The notes under the pieces were generated by a model. It was not told where the DNA came from. It saw only the letters and a program-made list of their open reading frames with translations, and made no database searches. The position numbers and the translations under genes were made by a program. A stretch of DNA of 62,154 bases from Spirochaetota bacterium (GTDB taxonomy: Bacteria > Spirochaetota > UBA4802 > UBA5368), in the NCBI GenBank assembly GCA_035477215.1, contig DATIKU010000052.1, positions 1-62,154 of the forward strand, given 5' to 3'. This document shows positions 56,985 to 62,154 of the stretch, piece after piece. The first letter of the stretch is position 1; the number at the start of each line of letters is the position of its first letter.

Positions 56985-58856
56985 ATGGCACTCAATCCGC
57001 TCGTCGATTCACGTGATCTCCGCTTCACCCTCTTCGAACTGCTCGAGGTCGACAAACTTACCGCGCTTCCGAAGTACGCCGACTTCGACCGGGGCATGTT
57101 CGAGGACGTCATTGACCTGGCCGAAAAGATCGCCGTGGAGCAGGTATACCCAATAAGCGCCGAGTCGGAAAAGCAGGGCGTTAAATACGATCCCGCCACC
57201 AAAAAGGTGACCGTGCCCGAGGGATTCAAGCCGGCGCTCAAGGCCTATAACGAGGCCGGTTTCATCGCAATACCCGAAGACCCGGAAATCGGCGGGATGG
57301 GAATGCCCGCCTGCGTCGCCATTGCCGCCAGCGAGATCTTCACCGCGGCAAGCCTGGCCTTTACGACGTATCCGGGCCTCACGCACGGCGCGGCGATGCT
57401 CATCGAGAGCTTCGGCAGCGACGAGCTTAAAAAGCAATTTATCCCGAAGATGTTTTCCGGGGAGTGGGGCGGTACCATGTGCCTTACCGAGCCGGACGCG
57501 GGCTCGGACGTTGGCAACCTCAAGGCGAAAGCGGTTCGCCAGGCCGACGGCACCTTTAAAATCACCGGGCAGAAGATATTCATCACCTCCGGCGACAACG
57601 ACGTCTATTCGAACATCATCCACCCGGTGCTGGCCCGCATCGAAGGCGACCCGCCCGGGACCAAGGGCATCTCGATATTCATGGTGCCAAAGTTCCGCGT
57701 AAAGTCCGACGGAAGCCTTGGCGAGTTCAACGATGTCGTCTGCACCGGTATCGAACACAAGATGGGCATCCACGCCTCGGCCACCTGCACGCTCTCCTTC
57801 GGCGACAACGGCGACTGTATCGGCTGGATCCTCGGCAAAGAGCGGCAGGGCATGAAAATCATGTTCCAGATGATGAACGAGGCGCGCCTTGGCGTGGCCA
57901 TGCAGGGCCTCGCGCTCTCAACCACGGCATATATGCACGCGGTCACCTACGCGAAGAACCGGATACAGGGCGTGCACGTAACGCAGATGCTCAACCCCGA
58001 CGCGCCGAAGGTCTCCATCAGCCAGCACCCCGACGTCAAGCGGATGCTGCTGTGGATGAAGTCCCATGTTGAAGGCATGCGGATGCTGGTCTACTGTCTG
58101 GCGCACAATATCAACCTCATGCACGTGCTCGAGGGCGACGCGATGAAGGAGGTTCAGGGCCTTGTCGAAATCCTCATCCCCATTTGCAAGGCGGGATGCA
58201 CCGACAGCGCGCTCTATGTCACCTCCGAAGCCGTGCAGGTCTACGGCGGCTACGGCTACTGCTCGGACTATCCCGTGGAGCGGTATCTGCGCGACGCAAA
58301 GATAACCGCCATCTACGAGGGCTCTAACGGCATCCAGTCCATGGACCTCACCATGCGAAAAATCCTCATGAACCCGGAGCAGTTCAACTTCACGACCTGG
58401 AAGAAGCGCGTGGCCGAAACGGTCGCGAAGGCGAAGGGTGTCGTCGAGGACAAGTATATCAATGTAGTGGAAAAGGGCATGGCGCGGCTCGACGAGGTGA
58501 TCGAGTCGCTCAAGGCCGATATGGCGGGCGGCAAATTCCTCAACATCTTCGCCAACGCAACGCCGTTGCAGCAGGCCATGTTCATGATGTCGCTCGCGTG
58601 GGTGCACCTGTGGAGCCTCACCATCTGCATGCCGAAGATGAAGGGCCTGGTCGGCGACGCAAAGGGAGAGGAGCGCGAAAAGCTCCTTAACGACAACGCC
58701 GAGGCCGCTTATTATTCCGGGAAGGTGCTCTCGTCGCAGTTCTACCTGGGCGCCGAGTTCCCCAAGTTCTTCGGCAGGGCCGACGCCATACTCTTCGGCG
58801 AGATGTCCCCCGTCAAGGCGTCCGACGCGGTCTTCACCGGTGCGCCGCTCGAGTAG
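56985..58856 (+). CDS. Acyl-CoA dehydrogenase, long (DmdC-like) type
   Basis: The 623-residue protein has the three acyl-CoA dehydrogenase domains plus the C-terminal helical extension of the ~600-residue subfamily that includes 3-methylmercaptopropionyl-CoA dehydrogenase. Signatures are CLTEPDAGSDVGNLKAKA, GQKIFITSGDND, QVYGGYGYCSDYPVERYLRD and the catalytic glutamate in ITAIYEGSNGIQ. It oxidises acyl-CoA to enoyl-CoA with FAD; the natural chain is unknown. AGGAGG precedes the ATG, and a terminator follows, so it is monocistronic. Confidence 0.93.
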   Translation: MALNPLVDSRDLRFTLFELLEVDKLTALPKYADFDRGMFEDVIDLAEKIAVEQVYPISAESEKQGVKYDPATKKVTVPEGFKPALKAYNEAGFIAIPEDPEIGGMGMPACVAIAASEIFTAASLAFTTYPGLTHGAAMLIESFGSDELKKQFIPKMFSGEWGGTMCLTEPDAGSDVGNLKAKAVRQADGTFKITGQKIFITSGDNDVYSNIIHPVLARIEGDPPGTKGISIFMVPKFRVKSDGSLGEFNDVVCTGIEHKMGIHASATCTLSFGDNGDCIGWILGKERQGMKIMFQMMNEARLGVAMQGLALSTTAYMHAVTYAKNRIQGVHVTQMLNPDAPKVSISQHPDVKRMLLWMKSHVEGMRMLVYCLAHNINLMHVLEGDAMKEVQGLVEILIPICKAGCTDSALYVTSEAVQVYGGYGYCSDYPVERYLRDAKITAIYEGSNGIQSMDLTMRKILMNPEQFNFTTWKKRVAETVAKAKGVVEDKYINVVEKGMARLDEVIESLKADMAGGKFLNIFANATPLQQAMFMMSLAWVHLWSLTICMPKMKGLVGDAKGEEREKLLNDNAEAAYYSGKVLSSQFYLGAEFPKFFGRADAILFGEMSPVKASDAVFTGAPLE

Positions 58857-58883
58857 GATGCATCCTAAAATCATGCCGATAAC

Positions 58884-58915
58884 AAAGGCCGTCCCGTGAG
58901 AGCGGGGCGGCCTTT
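58884..58915 (+). terminator. Terminator of the acyl-CoA dehydrogenase gene
   Basis: AAAGGCCG-CCCG pairs with CGGG-CGGCCTTT (about 12 bp, loop TGAGAG), with a short T-run. It lies 28 bp after the stop. Confidence 0.75.
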
Positions 58916-58996
58916 CCGTTCTTGTATCAGCGAAAAACCGCGCCGGATAGGGGTGTCGGAGTATTATTTCCCGATTTTTCCTTGATTGATTCACGG

Positions 58997-59021
58997 TATA
59001 TGTGTACACTTAATATGTGTA
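58997..59021 (+). promoter_or_regulatory. Possible operator of the RHH/PIN toxin-antitoxin pair
   Basis: ATATGTGTA occurs at 58998-59006 and 59013-59021 (15-bp period), and GTGTACAC is palindromic (59002-59009). RHH antitoxins usually repress their own promoter through such paired sites. TTGATT at 58982 could be the -35. Confidence 0.35.
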
Positions 59022-59035
59022 AAAGGAGGTTCCCG

Positions 59036-59260
59036 ATGCCCAATATTACGCTGTCGCTGGACGAGGCCCTGTTAAATAAAGCGCGGGAACTGGCCCGCCG
59101 CCAGTCCACGAGCCTCAACGGTCTCGTCCGCGCGCTGCTCGAAGAGCGTGTTTCCGGGGAAAAGGAATTATGGCTTGAGGACGTGTTCGCGAGGACCGAC
59201 AGCAGCCGTGTCGGCTCGCACGGGCGCAGGTGGAAGAGGGAAGACCTTTATGAAAAATAA
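59036..59260 (+). CDS. Ribbon-helix-helix antitoxin (DUF6364-like)
   Basis: This 74-residue protein begins with a typical RHH fold: ITLSLDEALLNKARELARRQ, then STSLNGLVRALLEERV. The C-terminal ~25 residues (DSSRVGSHGRRWKREDLYEK) would wrap round the toxin. ATG 59036 has AGGAGG five bases upstream. It overlaps the PIN toxin gene by 11 bp. Confidence 0.82.
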   Translation: MPNITLSLDEALLNKARELARRQSTSLNGLVRALLEERVSGEKELWLEDVFARTDSSRVGSHGRRWKREDLYEK

Positions 59261-59663
59261 GGTCTTTCTCGATACGAATGTGCTGGTATATTCGATCGAT
59301 TCCGATGCCCGCAAGAAGAGGGATGTGGCCAGGACCCTGCTCGGGAACGTCTTTAAAGAGGGAAATGGATTTCTCTCCACCCAGGTGCTTCAAGAGTTCT
59401 TTGTCGCGGCGACCCGAAAGCTCGGCATGGAGCCGCTCGAGGCGAAGGAGCTTATACGGGCCTGGGGGCGCTATAACGTGATCACTGTCACCCGTGAGAT
59501 CATCGAAGAGGCGGTCGATATTTCAATACTCAACCGGCTGTCGTACTGGGACGGAGCGATTATCGCCTCGGCCCGGGCCGCCGGGTGCGGTGTTCTCTAT
59601 ACTGAAGACCTCAGTCACGAACAGGTGATCGGCGGCGTGCGGATTGAAAATCCCTTTGCGTGA
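59250..59663 (+). CDS. PIN-domain toxin (VapC-type ribonuclease)
   Basis: The 137-residue protein has the PIN motifs FLDTNVLVYSIDSDARKKRD (acidic D at the first site), QEFFVAATRK with the conserved E, and LSYWDGAIIASARAAGCGVL followed by YTEDLSHEQ. These D/E/D/D residues coordinate Mg2+ for RNA cleavage. It overlaps the RHH antitoxin by 11 bp, forming a complete type II cassette. It differs clearly from the PIN remnant at the left edge. Confidence 0.87.
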   Translation: MKNKVFLDTNVLVYSIDSDARKKRDVARTLLGNVFKEGNGFLSTQVLQEFFVAATRKLGMEPLEAKELIRAWGRYNVITVTREIIEEAVDISILNRLSYWDGAIIASARAAGCGVLYTEDLSHEQVIGGVRIENPFA

Positions 59664-59722
59664 AGCGATCGACGGTCACGCGCTTTGAGCAACTCATTGC
59701 GCGCCGGAAAGCGGCGCATACC

Positions 59723-60409
59723 CTAAAACTTCGACAGGACCGGCTGTGTATAGTTGAATACAATCGCGAGGAGCTGCCACCCGAAGTAGCCGATGAGGAC
59801 GACCAGGAGCGCCATCAGCCCCACCTGCATGCGGTCGATGTACCTCTCGGGGAAGGCCTTTCCCATCCGGTGAAGCACATACGCGATAAAGACCAAGTAA
59901 CTCCCGAGACCGGTACAGCCCCCGAGTATAAAGATAAGCTTGATGGGCGCGGTGATCTCGCTGAAAACCGACAGATCGATAAAGAGCTTGAATCCTATGA
60001 CCCACCAGATGATAATTCCGGGATTGGTTATGGCGATGCTGAACCCGGTGAGAAATGAAAAGCGCTTTTTATAGACGAGCGGCGAATCCCCGGGATGGCA
60101 GACGTGGCGGAATTCCCGGTACGATCGGTACAGCAGAAACGACAGAACGAGTACGCCCAGCGAATAGATGATGATCTGCGACTGCTTGAGCACGAGGAAG
60201 TGCCCGATACCGAAGAGCGTGAGCGCGCCGTAAATGAAGTCCGAAGTCACCGACCCCGCCGCCACGGCGAACGCGGGAAACAGGTGTCCGTTTATGGCCC
60301 TCCTGGCAACGTCGACCTGCACGGCGCCAACGGGTATAGCGGACAGGAAGCCAAGGAACATGCTGAATCCGATCAGCACGGCGAATTTCGAACAGATGAT
60401 CCAGTTCAT
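59723..60409 (-). CDS. LysE/RhtB-family amino acid exporter
   Basis: This 228-residue, six-helix protein starts with the LysE pattern MFLGFLSAIPVGAVQVDVAR. It has the characteristic GFSIAITNPGIIIWWVIGF in the middle (NP motif) and a C-terminal helix pair. LysE proteins export basic or other amino acids. There is no regulator gene beside it. A promoter precedes ATG 60409. Confidence 0.8.
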   Translation of the reverse strand: MNWIICSKFAVLIGFSMFLGFLSAIPVGAVQVDVARRAINGHLFPAFAVAAGSVTSDFIYGALTLFGIGHFLVLKQSQIIIYSLGVLVLSFLLYRSYREFRHVCHPGDSPLVYKKRFSFLTGFSIAITNPGIIIWWVIGFKLFIDLSVFSEITAPIKLIFILGGCTGLGSYLVFIAYVLHRMGKAFPERYIDRMQVGLMALLVVLIGYFGWQLLAIVFNYTQPVLSKF

Positions 60410-60721
60410 GGCGCAATCCGCATTTGTATCCCTTTTAACGGGGATTTGTCAAATAAAAATATACCTCGCGGCGTCGATTCAAGCCGCTTTAAGTTATTTA
60501 AGTTGTCAAGGAGGCTATTTGTTTTATGTGCGATAAATCCCGCATATGTTACCTATCCGGGAGTGCTCCGGTTCCCCGCCGGGAGAGCTTTTTTCTCCGT
60601 CTCTACCGTAAGGAGTGTCGGCTATCTGCGGGATTCGTGGCAACTCCGGCATACAATGAGACGTAGAGGTTTTTGTTTTGGAGTATATACATTCAAAGTA
60701 ATATAGTGGGGATGCATTACG
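60410..60721. other. Divergent intergenic region
   Basis: The 312-bp gap between the LysE gene and the hydrolase shows no gene. It holds the LysE promoter (60425-60452) and TTTAAGTTATTTAAGTTG (60488 onward), a short AT-rich direct repeat. An AATATAG stretch before the hydrolase could be a weak -10. Confidence 0.4.
60425..60452 (-). promoter_or_regulatory. Putative promoter of the LysE-family gene
   Basis: On the minus strand TTGACA (60452-60447), 16-nt spacer, GATACA (60430-60425), about 16 bp before ATG 60409. This leaves a very short leader. Confidence 0.4.
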
Positions 60722-61816
60722 GTGATCATACAACGGTACTGGCGGGTCGCGGTGATAATTCTCGCGGCCGGAGTTTTCCTGGCGTCGCATTCGCCGCCGG
60801 GCGCCGAAGGTTTTGACGAGGCGGCCTGGAGGGCGAAGGTGCTCGGGGCCGAGCCCGCGAAACTCAGGGGGCCGAACATCGAAAACGGGCGTTTTCTGAA
60901 TCCGTGGATGCCCATGGAGCACGCCGGTTTTTCCCGCATGATCAAGTGGCGTCTGACCCGAAAGGCGGAGTATAGCGATGAGGAAAAGAAGCATCTTCCG
61001 GTGATCCAGAACGGCGCGCCGCGGAGAATCGCCGCCCTCAATGGTAATGATTTCATCCTCTGGGTCGGACACGCGAGCTTTCTCATCCATTCCGGGGGCG
61101 AGTACTGGCTGACCGACCCGGTCTTCTCCAAACGGGCGGCTCTCCCGGCGCGGAAGACCCCGCCGGGCATGAGCGCGCGAGAGGTGAACGACCTGGGCGG
61201 AAGGCTAAACGTTGTCATCTCGCATAACCATTTCGACCACCTGGATTCCGCCAGCATACGGGATCTTCGCGACGACGCGCGCTTTTTCGTGCCGAAAGGG
61301 CTCGGCGGGTATATCCGTTCGCTCGGCAAGAAAGACGTCGTCGAGATGGACTGGTGGGAAGAGCGCGACCTTGGCGGCGACAGGAAGATGGTGTGCCTTC
61401 CGATGCAGCACTGGTCGCTCCGCATCGGCCAGGGGCGAAACACCACGCTGTGGGCGAGCTTCCTCATCATCACCCCCGAACGAAAAGTTTACTTCGCGGG
61501 CGACAGCGGATACTTCATCGGCTACCGCGAGATCGGACGCCGCTGGCCGCACATCGATTACGTGCTCATGCCGGTTACGGCCTACCATCCGCGCTGGTTC
61601 ATGCACTACGCGCACATGAACGCCGACGAGGCGCTCGATGCCTTCGCCGATCTGGGCGCGCGGCACTTCATCCCTACCCAGTGGGGGACCTTCCCCCTCG
61701 GCGACGAGCCGCCCGGCTATCCCGCGCTCGATCTTCGCAGAAAAATACGCGCGCGGGGTCTGGACGCATCGCGCTTTCACATCATGGACATCGGCGGGAT
61801 CGTGGAGATGCGGTGA
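60722..61816 (+). CDS. MBL-fold hydrolase, NAPE-PLD/UlaG-like
   Basis: The 364-residue protein has an N-terminal hydrophobic helix (VAVIILAAGVFLASHSPPG), so it is exported or membrane-anchored. The MBL core has WVGHASFLIHSGGEYWLTDP, SHNHFDHLD (HxHxDH), MQHWSLRIGQG, YFAGDSGYFIGYREIG and a late histidine in YAHMNADEA. This order matches the NAPE-phospholipase D/RomA-like branch, which acts on phospholipids or lactones. The start is GTG 60722, with GGGGA about 14 bases upstream; no better start was seen. Confidence 0.82.
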   Translation: MIIQRYWRVAVIILAAGVFLASHSPPGAEGFDEAAWRAKVLGAEPAKLRGPNIENGRFLNPWMPMEHAGFSRMIKWRLTRKAEYSDEEKKHLPVIQNGAPRRIAALNGNDFILWVGHASFLIHSGGEYWLTDPVFSKRAALPARKTPPGMSAREVNDLGGRLNVVISHNHFDHLDSASIRDLRDDARFFVPKGLGGYIRSLGKKDVVEMDWWEERDLGGDRKMVCLPMQHWSLRIGQGRNTTLWASFLIITPERKVYFAGDSGYFIGYREIGRRWPHIDYVLMPVTAYHPRWFMHYAHMNADEALDAFADLGARHFIPTQWGTFPLGDEPPGYPALDLRRKIRARGLDASRFHIMDIGGIVEMR

Positions 61817-61817
61817 A

Positions 61818-61861
61818 GGCGCGGATGGCGCGGATGGCGCGGATATCCATCCGCGCTTTCA
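61818..61861. repeat. GGCGCGGAT triplicate with hairpin
   Basis: GGCGCGGAT occurs three times in tandem (61818-61844). GCGCGGAT then pairs with ATCCGCGC (61849-61856) over an ATCC loop. The end ATCCGCGCTTTCA (61849-61861) is identical to 18822-18834. Both copies sit at the 3' end of a TonB-dependent receptor gene. Confidence 0.7.
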
Positions 61862-61892
61862 CCGTGCCATCCTCCCGCATATCGGATATATA

Positions 61893-62154
61893 CTACATCG
61901 TCGCCTTTGCACCGGCGTAGAACGAGCGTCCGGCGGTCTTGTATCCCGCTACGTTCTGGTAGTCCGCGTCGGTGAGGTTTTCGACGCGGCCGAACACCTG
62001 GAAATGATCCGTAATCCAGTACGAGGCGTACAGGTCCAGTCGGTGGTAGTCGTCGAGCGTTACATTATGCGTTGTCCATCCCTCAAACCATACATCGTCG
62101 CGCTTGCCGCCGTAGGTGTACGACAGGTTCAGGTTGCCGCCGGGCAGGAAAGCC
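61893..62154 (-). CDS. TonB-dependent receptor, C-terminal part
   Basis: The minus-strand frame is open from the right window edge to TAG at 61893-61895. It encodes 86 residues, including LPGGNLNLSYTYGGKRDDVW, LDDYHRLDLYASYWITDHFQ and VFGRVENLTDADYQNVAGYK, followed by TAGRSFYAGAKATM. The NLTD...Y pattern and the RSFYAGAKATM-type last strand are those of BtuB-like TonB-dependent receptor barrels, although the usual terminal Phe is Met here. The substrate is unknown. It has no link to the tonB array at 18.8-23.6 kb apart from the shared terminal repeat. Confidence 0.85.
   Translation of the reverse strand, partial: AFLPGGNLNLSYTYGGKRDDVWFEGWTTHNVTLDDYHRLDLYASYWITDHFQVFGRVENLTDADYQNVAGYKTAGRSFYAGAKATM

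Overview
The window is a GC-rich (about 60%) chromosomal segment from a flagellated, diderm (Gram-negative) bacterium. It carries flagellar hook-filament junction genes (flgN-flgK-flgL), the fliW-csrA pair, a stand-alone FlgF/FlgG-type rod gene, an ExbB/ExbD/TonB system with TonB-dependent receptors, Omp85-type barrels, lipoproteins, TatA and MurA. This mix and gene order suggest a deep-branching spirochaete of the Leptospira-like kind. That is an inference from gene content; no rRNA is present to prove it.

Layout. 1-4.4 kb: the end of a PIN-domain toxin, a B12-binding/radical SAM/TPR protein, a foldback repeat, an Omp85-type barrel, and a repeat island in which a DUF559 gene lies between 101-bp direct repeats. 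4.5-9.9 kb: flgN-flgK-flgL, a dispersed-repeat spacer, fliW-csrA and a YhhN membrane protein. 10-18.7 kb: a CAP-domain protein, nifU-nifS, prfC, a cold-shock gene with a long leader, a small charged protein, then (minus strand) two coupled lipoproteins, tatA, murA and a flagellar rod gene. 18.8-26 kb: a minus-strand array of response regulator, sensor kinase, exbB, exbD, exbD, tonB and a TonB-dependent receptor. Three 11-bp-phased TTTAATCT direct repeats lie between the regulators and exbB. 26.2-35.4 kb: a PAS kinase that has lost its ATP-binding motifs, trpS, an AEC transporter, a transglutaminase-like protein, an HtrA protease, a LOG-family protein and a POTRA-barrel outer membrane protein.

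35.4-42.1 kb holds a complete, tightly overlapping tryptophan operon, trpEGDCFBA, on the minus strand. Its leader has not only a promoter but a 35-codon leader peptide with three consecutive Trp codons, mutually exclusive 1:2, 2:3 and 3:4 pairings, and a perfect 11-bp GC terminator stem followed by a U-run. This is a textbook-type transcription attenuator, made unusual by a second terminator-like hairpin behind the first and a stem that encloses both. trpS lies elsewhere in the window.

42.2-49 kb: an acyltransferase-like protein, a decayed region with repeats and gene remnants (one a DUF2442 remnant), a HEPN/MNT toxin-antitoxin pair inserted between two exact 53-bp direct repeats at the start of an MBL-fold gene, a bacteriohemerythrin with a His-to-Gln change at an iron-ligand position, and a bile-acid/sodium symporter-family protein with an added extracytoplasmic domain. 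48.8-62.2 kb: a periplasmic-binding lipoprotein overlapping a GAF/HisKA_2 sensor kinase, a UMF1-type MFS transporter, an iron-sulfur flavoprotein, a LarA-type racemase with its nickel-cofactor residues, a second foldback repeat, a second YhhN protein, an acyl-CoA dehydrogenase, a RHH/PIN toxin-antitoxin pair, a LysE exporter, an NAPE-PLD-like hydrolase and the 3' end of another TonB-dependent receptor.

No rRNA, tRNA, CRISPR array, transposase or prophage gene was seen. The points most worth following up are the trp leader, the two insertions bounded by direct repeats, the PBP-lipoprotein/kinase pair, the TonB regulon box and several enzymes with missing key residues.
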